Of a stretch of DNA of 64,000 nt, positions 1 through 25,989 are shown piece by piece; positions within the stretch are counted from its first letter, which is position 1, and each line of letters starts with the position of its first letter. The translations under genes and the position numbers were made by a program. A model generated the notes under the pieces. That model was not told the DNA's origin. It did no database searches and was given only the letters and a program-made list of their open reading frames with translations. The stretch is from Didymodactylos carnosus. Taxonomy: Eukaryota; Rotifera; Eurotatoria; Philodinida; Philodinidae. The DNA is taken from the NCBI GenBank assembly GCA_905250885.1, contig CAJNOQ010000012.1, positions 51,880 to 115,879 on the forward strand. The letters are read 5' to 3'.

Positions 1-7358
<7,358 letters not shown>

Positions 7359-8440
7359 AAAAGTGTCTGTTAATTTATGACTTTTTATTCTTTCAATCAA
7401 TTTGTTTTTTCATCATAAATAAAAATGTTTCTGTACAATTTTTTTCTCTTTCTCGAATTTTTACACTGTCGAAACTATTAGAATTGCACGCGTTTATCTC
7501 TACACTTCTTTATGTATAATAAGATTTACTCATATGATCACATAATACAGAACTATGTTTTCATATTGCCAATAGTCATTTCGCATGTGCTTTTAATGTG
7601 AAGTGAACATTTGTTTTTTCGTTTAGTCATAAAAAACAATGCATGCATGCTTTATCGTGCTCAAGTTTAAATAAAGGACAATCCGGTTTTTTTTTCTTCT
7701 GATGAATGACTGAAAAAGTTTTTCTTTACTTTGTTCGCTGTATGCGCGCGCATGTATTTTGTATAGTTGCAATGAATGAACAGAGAGATGGCGTACATAC
7801 TACTCCTTTATTTCTTGTCAAGTGTTCGCGTTTTTGTACATCTTTTTTTTTATTGAAATTGTTTCTCTTTTTTTTCCACTATAGTATGCTTTTTTATTGT
7901 GCCCATATTTTGTATTTTATTCTTACATGATGGTTGTTTCGTGTAATAAAGAAACAATTTTAGTCATTAAAATTTTTTCACAATTGGGCATCAAGTTTTT
8001 ATATCTCCTGGGTAAAAGATTGATGTAGGATATTTTTGAAAAAAAACAACTGATATAATTGCTTTATACTTCATTAAAAACAGTTGATTTTGTACAATGT
8101 GTTTTAGTTCTAACTTTTGTTCGTGCCATATAAAGGTGAAGTTTTTCTTCATTGGTGGTTGCTAATAAGAGCTAAAAGTGAAACCAATCTTTTACAATGT
8201 GAAATAATCATTCAGACATCAAATGAATATGATATGCATGGACAGGATTGAATATTAATTATCTCTTTGTCATTTAACTTTCCCAATATGATAATGAGAG
8301 ATTAACTTTGCTATCTTTGCTAAGTGAAGAGTTATATTACCTTCTATTTTTTTAGAACAAATTAATTAAAACTGACTACCTTGGTAATTACTTTGTAGAG
8401 TTATATTTTGTATTATTATATTTCCGATTTTTGAAAAAAA
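7359..8440. other. Intergenic region between PIK3C2 and WDR45
   Basis: Holds the PI3-kinase 3' end and the WDR45 upstream region. AT-rich with T-runs; no credible exon or RNA gene was seen. A short open stretch at 7706-7930 is low-complexity and has no recognisable protein. Confidence 0.6.
7418..7423 (+). terminator. Polyadenylation signal AATAAA for the PI3-kinase gene
   Basis: Canonical AATAAA about 60 bases after the TGA at 7356-7358, in an AT-rich stretch. Position is right for 3' end formation; not proven. Confidence 0.55.
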
Positions 8441-10110
8441 ATGTCACAACGTTTTGCTCGCACGCGTACCAGTGATGTATTAAGTTTACGTTTCAATCAA
8501 GATTCAAGTAAGTTTTACGTTTATTTTTGTATTTTGTTTGTTTCATAATAACTGATCTCTCTTTCTCTCTCTGTTTTTGTTTAGGTTGTTTTATTTGTTC
8601 AACATATGATGGGATTAGAATATTCAATATTGAACCATTTGCTCAAAAATGTTATTTAGGCAAGAATGACTGAAACATAATGATATATGTTATTTTTCTT
8701 TTCTTTGTAGATGTTGGACGTGTTACATATGCAGAAATGTTATACAGAACAAATTTGATTGCCTATGTTCCTGCAGATCATACAACTGGTTTACCGTCAA
8801 ATATGGGTTTGTATATAACAGTGTATTTCGATTATTAATCAGCTATTTCTTCTTTATTTAATTTCAGTAAATGTTTATGATGATGAGAAAAAAGCTCATG
8901 TGTTAGAATTGTGCTTTAGTCTACCAGTGGTGGCATTAAGAATGTCAAAAACACGGTAAACATATTGATAGATAAATTTAATAAATATTTTTTTAATAGT
9001 ATGTATTTGTTATTGTTTAAAGATTGGTCGTTATACTAGTCAGTAAAATTCATATATTATCTTTTCCAAATAATTGTCGACTATTACATACAATCGATAC
9101 AAAAGAAAATCCACGTGGTACATCTACATTTCAGTGGATAACGTCCACTCTTTCCGATAAATTTTTATTAACTACAGATATATTTATTTTCTTTTTGTTT
9201 AAGGATTATGTGAAATGCCAAATAGTGATGGTTCTTTATTATGCTATCCATTTTTGGGAAGAAAAGAAAAGGGCGGCTATGTACAAGTGCTGGTAAGAAT
9301 TTACAAACTTTTTATCTGTAGAGTTAAACAGTAAAGTGGCACAAATTGTACTACTAATTGAAACTAAGACATTCTCTTTCTATAAATCTTAGATAAAAAT
9401 GAGTGGAGTGATTAAACAAAAATTCTTTCAAAAAGTCTCATGTAGAAATCTTTTTTGAAAATCTTTTCGTTCAGACTTTAATTGTTATAAACTTGAACCA
9501 TTTCGTGAGATTTTTAATGTTGACAAAAAGTAACGAACGACGATTATAGTTCAGTTCTTTTAAAAAAGACTGATGATCAGTTTATTTTCTATAGAACTAA
9601 AACTGGATCAGTTCTAATCAAAGCTATATTTATTTCCGGATTGATTAATCGATAGTATAACTTAAAAATTAGTAAGGTATCTCAATACTACTTTCGTTTG
9701 TTATGTTTGACTATGTTAATTGTGCGTTTCGATAGTTGAAGCTAAGTATTGATACGATGAATGACAGTAATATCTTTACATAGTAAATAAAACGTTTCTT
9801 TCATTACATATATTACAATTAAAAGCATTATCGTTTAAAAATGATCTTATTTACATTCTTAAAATATGTGTTAAAAAAGTCAAATGATTATTTTGACGTG
9901 CAGAAAAAATGAAGGTGTCATATGGCACACTTTTAGATGCAAATAGTATTTTTTTAACCTACTTAAATGATCAACTTATGATAATCAAAGATTCTTTCTT
10001 GATAAAAAAGGATAGTTGTTTGGTTTTTGCTTAGCTCTTATTTTTCTGTCGCTGTCAATCGCTGTGTGTATCACCAAGCTAAACATAACAAAGACAACGA
10101 CAATTCTTCT

Positions 10111-10156
<46 letters not shown>

Positions 10157-13100
10157 CTATTTTCCTAATTATTCATTCATAATACGGGTGTCGTCTTACT
10201 ATTTTTTTCTCAATCATTAATTTATATCATCAAAAAAGGTCTTTTCTTTTCAATTATGATTGCATAGAAACCATCAGGTAGGATAGTTTATAAGGTCTGG
10301 AAAAAGAAAAAAAAATTGATTGACTTGCTGTAACAGGAGTCGGCTTCTTTTTTTTCACATGATATCTAATTGGAAAAAAATGGAGAAAAAAAACCATTTG
10401 CGTGTACGTTACCTTGATTATTTAAAATAATTACTAGTTATCTGAGAACATATTGACGCCATCTTTCAATCTCTCTAACGAGGAATCCCATCATCTTTTA
10501 AATGGGAACATTTCGGCTTTATCAGTATATTAATGATACTTTCTCCCAGAGATTATAGAGAAATCTGAAGTTAATTAGAAAAAAGTAAAAATATTATAAC
10601 CAACCGTTACTTCTTTGCTTTGAATTTAGGTCGTAGTTAGACTTTTATAATGGTTAGTCTGTAAAGAAACGTTGTCTTAAAAAGTACTCTTATTCTGGTA
10701 GATCCCCAAAAGAATTATAGAAGGAAGTGTTTGTCAAAAATCTGCACTTTTTTCCATTGTGTATTATGTATGCTCTATAAAAAAAAGAGACTCTTCTCTA
10801 AAATTTGTTCAATCATGGGATTTACTAGTGATTTTTTGCTGTTATTTTCTTACTTCTACTATAAATTTTCTCTTTGTCTGCGCCATTTCTGTCTAGTGTA
10901 GAGATGTGCACGGGTACGATTTCGTACCCGTACCCGATCCAATCCGACAACTTTGTAGCCGTACCCGACTTATGCCTAAAAATTTTCTCCTTTTTGTTTT
11001 CTAACTAAAAACTTTTGTTTTTCGACTGAAGATGTCAAATTATCATTACGTTCAAGTAATTCTTCTTAAACCTTCATGTATTTTAGCTAAACTCCTGTAT
11101 TTTTTCACTAAAATTTTGTGGATTTTCCACTAGAACCTTACGGTTTTCGGGTAAATTAAAAAAAAATAGAACCTGTACCTGATCCGTACTCGGCAACTTT
11201 GTACCCGTACCCAATCTTCGGATCGGGTCGGGTTGCACATCTCTAGTCTAGTGTGATCAGGCCAGTTACACAATTTTTCACGAACATAAAGATACAATCC
11301 TCATTTAAATCGGAATGTATAGATAATTTCGATCACATGGTAATATATTTTTTCCTTTTGAACGAAACTAGAGACTTCACATCTAAATTCGAGTAGTTAA
11401 AAACAATTCTAAATTCTCACTTGCCACCTGATTTTTGAAGTTAAATATTTAACATTGTCACCCTCTCGTTTTATGTTCGCAAATAGTCCCATCAGAGATA
11501 TGATTGTCTTATGTATTTCAATGGAAACCGGTCGGTCGATTTATGTCTTTGATTTCCGTTTTTCTAGCAGACATTTTTAAAAATAATTTTCGCCTATTCC
11601 CTATTCTAAATTCATCGATTCGTATGTAATATTACACGTGTCTAGTTCTTGTTTGTCCATTGACTCTTCATTTTGTTTTTCTTATTCTAAGATAGATCAC
11701 CCCTACTGTGTGAATGGAACAAGTATCATATAGGACTAACAAGTATAATCGTTCTTATCGATGCATAAACAAAAAGAAGTGTGTGTGTGTAGTGAAAAAT
11801 TTGATCTTTTGTAAATTCATGAATAATAAAATTCTTTTGATAATCATGTGTCGGTGTGCGCGCTTATCATCCGTGTATACGTATTTACTTTACCAATCAA
11901 ATCTTATTTTTCCTTTTTTAATGCAATTCAATTGCTCACTCATACTTAACATAAAACAGCGAAAGAAAAAAAAAGTAAAAAAATCAATCGTTCTCGGAAT
12001 TTGGACTAGATCAGTATTCATTCTTTGTGAGATTCGATTCGATTTTAGTAGTTATTATTGTTGTCATGTGGATGAAAATGTGAAGACGATGAAGACGGAT
12101 AAAGAAAAGCGTTTGCTGTAAAAAATTCCGATTTTACTCCGAGACGATTGGTTGTGTAGGCTGCTGCTACAGCTGCAGCCGCCGTTGTGTAATCATGTGT
12201 TGAATGTGCACCAAAATAAGCGTGATTTAATAATGATGTTGGTAAATCTTGGCCTAAACAATCTTGACTAAATGAAATTAAAAAAAAAATGAATTGTATT
12301 AGAGATCTATGTAATAAGAAATGGAAGATATTTATCTAATCTCAAATTTGAAATAAAAATTTAAAAAAGCAGCAATCTTTTTCATCAAGAAAAGTACTTT
12401 TACTCCCTGACGAGAATCAAATTGCACTAAGAAGTATGGCTCTTTCCGAATTGAGACCATTTTTTTGCACTCACTCTCACTTGGCCACCCTCTGATGTTT
12501 GTTTGATGTAATTAAGACTTCCATCCAAATTTTTTGATAAAAAGTGGTCTCAATTAGGAAGACTCAAGAAATATATAACTATAGATGGTTAATTTTATTC
12601 GTCAAACAATTAACACATATATCACAAGTTTTTATTTTCTCCGTTCTAAACCTTAATTCCTGCCAATCGTCCTCTTAACATTTGAATTTATGTTGGACAA
12701 ACGTGAGAAAAACAATTATGATATTGTAAAAGTGTCACAAGTTATCCAGTACTCATATGCCAGTAGTAGAAAACAACAGCTACTATTTAGTTTAGTTTAA
12801 AAACTAATTAAAATAAATATAAAATGTTAACGCTAAGGTCGGACAATGATCTTTTCTCGTAGTCGACAATGAGTATTTGTATCAAAGAAACAAAATCATT
12901 TAACATTCAAAAATATTGAACAATTTAATCTTGACTTTTTTGAAACTAAAGGTAAAACGAATCACTCTTAGGTCAAAAAGTGTTCAAAATGATAGACAGT
13001 TTTCTTAAAAACTATGGATTGTGTGATCTCATATGAACGACTTTTCTTTTCAACAATCAATTCTAATACTAGCACATTATTATCTATTGGGTTAGAATGT

Positions 13101-16100
13101 CTTTTTACTTTAATTGTATAAGTAAAATGAATGAACATCGCAATTCTAAGCTACAGTACTTACGTTCTTGGTGTTCTATCTCGTTGTCGTCTATTTTTAA
13201 ACCAATTTGATACTTGTGTCAATGTTAAACTTGTTTTTTTTGCTAATAATCGTTTTTCATCAGGTGTAGGATATCGATTTTGTCTATAACATTCTTTTAG
13301 TGCTTGTCGTGATTTTTCTTTAAAACAATAAATTGTTTCTTCTCCATCCCATATTGATTTTGGTAATGGATATTTTCGACGTATTCGATATTTATCTACA
13401 GCTCCCAATGGTCTGCCTCTTATTTTTTGTGCTTCTAAATAGTGTGCTTTGTACCATAATTGTTGTAATTCTGTATGATGCATTATATCAAATTGATGAG
13501 TTTCTAAAATATTATATAAATCACGAAATTTTTGTTGATGATACGAGATAATGGCTCTTGCTTTTAATACTGAATCATGATTATGGATATAATTCGATGA
13601 ATGATCATGATTTTTCGGTAATATCTGAAGTAATTTAATTAATTTATCAATTTTTCCACTTTGTTGAATTGCTTCACAAACACAAGCAATTTGATCAGTT
13701 GTTAATGTTAATGTTTGATCTGCAGATAATTTTAGTACAATTGATTGTTGATCGATACTTGTTGTTGAAGATGAGGATGAAGAAGATGAGTTTGTTTTAA
13801 TTGTTGATGATGTAGTGGCTAATGGACTCGGTGTTGTTTTTATACCCTTTTTTGTCATAAGGAAATGATGAGAATGATTTGGTGGAGATGGTGTACTAGA
13901 ACTGATTGATTCTGAAGGTGATAATTCTTCCATTTTTGGCATTTGTTGATGATAATTCGACGCGTAAACAGATTGACCATGATTTGTAAAATGTTGAAAG
14001 GTAGGAGATGAATATTGGTGATGTTGATGATCGTGTAATGAAGGAAAATTTCTTAAGTTGTGTGGATTATATGACATTAACGAAAAAAGTTCATCCGTTT
14101 GAGACTTTAAAAAGAACCGTACACAGACACGCTTTCAATTTCTTGTGTAATTCTAGTAAATATTGAAATTTACCGTTTGCTCTTCCACTTTTCTGATTGA
14201 GTAAATCGATCGTATAGTCCTCTTCTGTTCTTTTTTTTTTTGTCTAGGTATATGACGCAAAATATCGAATGATATTATTTTTTGTAAAAAAAAAATGATT
14301 ACATGAAACTAACTATATCAATGAACAACTAAGTTCAGGCAAAAAGAAAGCAAAGACGAAACAGATTTTTTTTCCTCTCTATTCTTTTAAATGTCACATA
14401 TATCTGTCTCTGCGCGTTTCTGTTTGATCCGTTTTGTGGACAATAATAATAGTTGGAATACGTTCATTGGATTAGTTTGTATAGAGAGAAGAAAAAAAAA
14501 TCATCTTCGGTTAATATGATTGATCGAAAAAATATATGTATATAAACGATTGGTTAAAGAAAGAATATCGAGATCATTATGAAATAGAAACTTCTTTTCA
14601 CTTGATTGAAAAATGTAGAATTTATAAAAATAAGTTTCATAATTCTTCGTCTGCATATAATATATTCCGTGAACGATTGTTTCTACGTATGTTGACTATT
14701 GGTTAATCTAAAATCTCAGAAGTTAAGAGAGTCACGAACTTTAAACATTGATGAAAACTGCTATCCTGCGACAGCTTTCAATACCAGCTTTGAGGACCAA
14801 CCAGAGATCATCGAAAAGAACTAATGAGATTAGATGCAGAGGCGTCTATCCTGTGAGACGGTTGAGACGCAATGCCTCAAACAAAAGTAAGGTGGTACGC
14901 TATTTTTCTGTAGAAATTTCTTTTTCAGCATTTCTTTTATGCGGATGTATGGAAAAGGCAGTGCTTATCTAAATATTTACGTGATTGTGTTAATTCAAAC
15001 TTTTTTATTATTAAGAGAGAAGATAACAAAAACATCTGCTGAAACATGGATAATTAATACATGCGAACGAAGTAAGAGAAAGGGTGAATTCAGCACTAAC
15101 AAGAAAGAACAACGACCAAGAGGAAAGAAGGTGGGGAAGGCAGACGAAATGAGTTGCTCTCGTGCAGACTTATTGAGGTAAAAGGATAATTTGGTTTGAC
15201 TATATTGCTCTTTTCAATCGCATTAGCCCTCATTATATGAGAGCTCCTGGGCTAAACACTGGTCTGTTTCGCCTAGGTTTCTATTTGCGTTCACGCCCAA
15301 ATTCAACTAAATTTAGTATTGAAAGATGAATGACAAACCCAACGTTCAAAATTGATCATATAACTAGAGTCAAATTTTGTACTGATATCTCAATTACTAT
15401 CATTATAATAGTAAAAGTGGTCTCTTCATAGTAGAACAATCAAGACGATCAAAAAAGAGTATATGACTATTGCATTAAAAACTCAGTCAATAATTTACCA
15501 CTTCATTCACCGTTTATATATCAAAGTGAGAATGTGTATGTTAAGATAATTGTTATTGCAGTCAGAATGTCTATACAAGTTCTATACAGGATAGTATAGA
15601 ATCTCTCTTACACGTGACTATATACTATAAGCGTAGTAACATAATTTAGATTGAGCTTTTATACGCCAATTGTACTGAGTTTTCTTAATATCTTAAAAAA
15701 CCTTAGCCTAATAAACAAGGCAGTGGTAATATATGTATAAAACATCAGTCATTTCCTTGCTGAAAAAAGATAAAAATATTCAAATATTTTTTCAAAATAC
15801 AGTCGCAGTTTTCAAATCTAAAAATATATTAGGCATATATATATATCATTTTCATTAAGAAGAAGTTTATTACTCTACAACGACTTGCAATGGAGAAGCT
15901 GCTTATGACTCTGGGAATGCAGACTTATCCTTGAGTTTTTTCAAGCCTGTTTTTCTTCAAAAAAAAGGAACCTTTTCTCCTCCACTTTCAAAACCCATAA
16001 ATCTACTATCACCATCATCATCAATTAAATTTCTTGTTTCATATGAAATTGCGCGCTGACAATTTTTTTGAAAAATCAGAAATTGTTTTTTCCTCAATCC

Positions 16101-18007
16101 ATAGTTTGCCTTTTAAGCCATCGTTGTTGACAGTAGGTGCGCAGTAGTTGACAACAGAGCTAGGAAATTACCTTGAAAAGGGTACAGAAATTTTTGGCTA
16201 GCTTTCGACATTGTCCTCCATCAGCTATAAAATCTCTCTGGCTACTGTGAACAATAATTTATTTTAGTGTTTTTCTCCGTATCTAACTTATTGAAAGCAG
16301 ATTGTTGTACTCTCTACAACAGAAATAATGGTATTTCAAAGTAACAAAAATTGATATTTTCACTTCTAAAAATATGAAAATAGTAGTACTAAAAAAACAT
16401 ATAAGAATCAAATTTTGGTGTTTTCATTCATCAAAATAAACTCATTTTTAGATTTTTACATCGTGTTGAAACTCATTTCGATTAATATTGAAAAATGTTC
16501 TGCAATGGTTTTATCGAGCCACCCTTCAGAGATCGTCACGGACCAGGCCTAAGTTTTTGAATCTTGTTTACGGGCCGAATCGGACCGGGCTGTAATTTGA
16601 TGGCCCGCATGCGAGCCCAGCCTTTTTCCCAAAAAGTCGATAAAATTACAAGACAACATCGAAAGGCAACACTCATATTAAATGTGAGAAAAAGACACTA
16701 TCTTCACTTGAAAATGTCTCTGACGAAGTTGACTGTCCTTCGAGTATCTGTTCTAGAGACTGCCGACGCGTAGAATGTAGAATGCATTTGACCCGGCCCG
16801 TGCGGGCCGCTCCGAAAAATGCATGCATTCACTTCGGACTGGGCCAAAATTCCTGAGTTCGGACACGGGCCGGGCTGGACCGGGCCAAAGATACGGACTG
16901 GGACGATCTCTGCCATCCTTCGCTCATTTTCCTCAGAACGTGAATAGTAAGTTTGGTCGTAGCGTTGTAAAACAAAATTAAGTATTCATAGACATAGAAG
17001 GAGAAATAATTCTCCCATGTATCACTAATGTAATCTAAGCCTAACGATTGAACGTAATTGTTGATATCCAGCAATTTGTTAGACTTTTACGAATTTTAAG
17101 TTATGTTATGCACAAAGTATTGGTGTTAAATAGCATAGATTAGCGACGTCACTTCGAAGTCTATTTGAAAGGTATAATATGGCTGTACTTTATGAAATGA
17201 GAAGTTAGGAATCACGAGATCAATAAGAGAAAATTTTACTGGTTTAACTGTTCTAATATGACTCACATGTTTATTTTGTAGAATATGAATGGTCTTGATA
17301 ACTCTTATACAGTCAATCCAAGAGTAATAAAAGCGCACGATGGTGAATTAGCTGCCATGGCTTTGAATCAAAATGGTACTTTGCTAGCGACCGCGTCACT
17401 TCGGGTATGAAGATGAAAAGGAAAAAGAAAAACACAGCCAAAACCCATTGAAAATTCTATTGATTATTTATTAGGGGACAATAGTTCGAATATGGAATAC
17501 ATCGACATTAGAATCCGTAATGGAACTAAGACGTGGTACTGATACAGCTGATATTAATAGGTGAGATTAGTATTGAAATGAGTTTTATTTTTAATACAAT
17601 ATATCTTTTGTTTTGTTTTAGTATCAGTTTTAGTTTTGACTCAAGTTTTCTATGTGTATCTAGTGATAAAGGTACCGTTCACATTTATTGTATCCGTGAT
17701 CCAAAATTAAACCGTACAAATATCATGCCATTAAAAGAAACATTTTGTGATGTTTGTAATTTTAAAGTATCTATTGAGTGTCCATGTATATGTGCATTTT
17801 CCGGGCCAAATTATGTTGTTGGTAAGTGAGATCTGATTTAAACTAATTTGATGTCTTAAGAAAATGATGTATATTACTCCTTTTGTTTTTCAAATAGCTG
17901 CAAGTTACGATGGTACATTTCATAAACAAATATTCACGGCTGAAGGCAAATGTAATCGAGAAGAATTCGATATCTATCTCGACGGTTGTGATGGTTGCGA
18001 TTTTTGA
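8441..18007 (+). CDS. WDR45: WIPI4/WDR45-type beta-propeller autophagy protein
   Basis: PROPPIN that binds PI3P on autophagic membranes and works with ATG2. Exons: 8441-8507, 8585-8659, 8711-8806, 8868-8955, 9023-9117, 9204-9292, 17282-17404, 17475-17560, 17622-17821 and 17898-18007; total 1,029 nt, 342 aa (human about 360). The conserved basic motif appears as LRRGTD in the eighth exon, replacing the FRRG of other WIPIs. The C-terminus ([13 protein letters not shown], ending CDF) resembles WDR45 more than WDR45B, so WIPI4 is preferred. Intron 2 (8660-8710) begins with GC rather than GT. Intron 6 is about 8 kb against tens of bases elsewhere and contains an antisense SIX gene and two hAT-like elements. 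Confidence 0.93.
10111..10156. repeat. (TC)n microsatellite
   Basis: Nearly pure TC run inside WDR45 intron 6. No other function visible. Confidence 0.9.
10899..11245. mobile_element. Non-autonomous hAT-like element with 8-bp target duplication (GTACCCG-rich)
   Basis: A 347-bp element. Ends are TAGAGATGTGCA and TGCACATCTCTA-type inverted repeats (the right end reads TTGCACATCTCTA). It is flanked by identical 8-bp direct repeats GTCTAGTG at 10891-10898 and 11246-11253. The subterminal zones are full of GTACCCG/CGGGTAC words; the middle is AT-rich without an open frame. Eight-base duplications and short inverted ends fit the hAT superfamily. It sits in WDR45 intron 6. Confidence 0.82.
12045..14077 (-). 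CDS. SIX4/5: SIX4/5-type homeobox transcription factor, nested in a WDR45 intron
   Basis: DNA-binding developmental regulator. Two exons on the minus strand: 14077-13164 and 12267-12045; joined 1,137 nt, 378 aa, phases agree across the 896-bp intron. The N-terminus is His/Ser/Pro-rich. The SIX domain starts at about residue 115 ([20 protein letters not shown]) and contains RDLYNILE and the [18 protein letters not shown] linker. The homeodomain follows to about residue 302, with helix 3 [34 protein letters not shown] and [11 protein letters not shown] favour the SIX4/5 subfamily over SIX1/2 or SIX3/6. Exon 2 carries an Ala-rich run and a Ser/His/Asn tail. The gene lies wholly within WDR45 intron 6, opposite strand. 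Confidence 0.93.
14078..16526. other. WDR45 intron 6, upstream of the SIX gene
   Basis: This stretch would contain the SIX promoter. It is AT-rich with short poly-A/T runs. I see no conserved exon, RNA gene or clear repeat. Small open frames at 14748-15181 lack recognisable protein features. Confidence 0.5.
16527..16912. mobile_element. Non-autonomous hAT-like element (GGCCCG-rich) with imperfect 8-bp duplication
   Basis: A 386-bp element. Left end CAGAGATCGTC and right end GACGATCTCTG are perfect inverted repeats. Flanks are CCACCCTT (16519-16526) and CCATCCTT (16913-16920), an 8-bp duplication with one mismatch. It is far more GC-rich than its surroundings because of repeated GGCCCG/CGGGCC words. 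Open frames across it are by-products of the high GC and are not called as genes. Confidence 0.8.
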
Positions 18008-18757
18008 AAAATGACATATCTTGTGCATACACTTGTACATATTTTATATATTTATGTAATCTTTGTTAATTAAAAGAATTTTTTGAAACCAAAAAACAGA
18101 TTTCTACTTTTACGAATAAAAAGTATTCTGTAAAACGAATTCATATTTATCCACACGAAAAAGGAAAAACATGTTTCACACACAAAAACTATGCTAGCTG
18201 AACGCAGATATACTCCATAAACTTGTGACATATTTTAGATGATTCTAAATATAATTCGCCAATAGAGGCTAAACGAGTGTCAAATCATAATTGAATCATT
18301 ATCAGCATGAAGTTCAGCTCGTTCTATAAATAATGCTCATTAGTGACCTCTATTGACAGTTATAATGACGGAAACTTGTAATAACCTTTTTAAAAGTGCT
18401 ACAGTTCGTAGCAATCGATTTCGAATTAAAATTGATTACTAATTACCATTAGTTCAAAGAAACTGAAATCAAAGTGGAGGTTATTGCTAAACAGTTCATA
18501 TATTTTAGGACCCATATGATAAACTTTTTTTCCGTAAATTCATAATGATGATTATGAAACCTTAAAAAATACAACAGAATGTATCGTTTTTGAAGATGAT
18601 TGTCAGATTTTGCGGTATATTTCACTAGTTGCCTATTAAAGCAGTGCTTGTTCTATTTTTCAAAATACTTAGTTAGTCTGATAGAGCTGATTAAAAGTGG
18701 TGAGATTTTATCGAATGTTTTTCAATTTTCAGGAAAGGTTGGAAAGAGATTAGAATC

Positions 18758-22973
<4,216 letters not shown>

Positions 22974-23900
22974 CGGTTTTTTTTCATGAAATTTTGTGCT
23001 ACAATCAGTATTACTACATATTTGTATATCTTCATCACTATTATTGTTTCAAACTCATAATTTTAAAATTATTTCTAGTTTCATTTGTGTCCATATTAAT
23101 AATGTCAGGTTTATTGGTTAAAAATTTCTAGTTAATGTCGAAAATCTATTTTTCTACGACATTTCTTGTTTTTTTACTTTGCTCAATTAGAATAACGCCA
23201 CTAATGTGTACGAATCTTACATCTGTTACTTTTCTTCCACTTTTTCTTGTTAAATTGTTTATATGTGTCAGTTGCAATTGGTAGAAAGTATGTTTGTTAA
23301 ATAACTTTATTGAACTGAACTTTGAATATCGGCGTACAAACATGTGAGAAAGATAGTTAAAATCTTATGCCACATCATTCAAATATGATAATTTAAGACT
23401 ATTCAAGTTACTTAAACTTGAATAATCAATTTTAAATCCATGCGTGAGAAATATTTCATGTAAAGAAGATATTTTATTTGTGCATAGGACATCTGAATTC
23501 TATTTAAAAACGTAGGTGTAGGGCATACATATTCACTAACGGATGTTTCTAATCTAATCTAACCAATACTATTCTTTCAATAATCTTGCCATTAATATGT
23601 TTTATCTATTCTCTTGAAAATTTTGATTCTTTTATCTTTTGTAGACTTGATTTGAATTCGATATTTTTTTTTTTTTGTTTTTTTTTGTTTTTAATCATAT
23701 CATTAACTTGTATGATAAAGAATTTTTTTTGTGTTTTAAATATGGGAGCGAAGAAAATTATATTTAATAATCAAACCATATAGATTAATGAAATCTTCAG
23801 ATTACAAGAATAGTTTCAACATCTAGTATTGATTTACAAATTGTAGACAAGACATTTACAAACTCATTTTTTCTCTATCTCTCTTAGAATAGTTTTGACA
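22974..23900. other. Intergenic region between CDKL5 and TEX9
   Basis: AT-rich, with a T-rich block around 23660-23700. It holds the CDKL5 3' untranslated region and the TEX9 promoter or leader. An AG at ~23886 just before the TEX9 ATG could be the acceptor of a 5' untranslated exon. No gene seen. Confidence 0.5.

Positions 23901-25989
<2,089 letters not shown>

Noticed and set aside
16564-17074. Overlapping open frames on both strands
   Set aside because: They lie in and around the GC-rich hAT-like element, where high GC removes stop codons by chance; they match no family and cross the element boundary.
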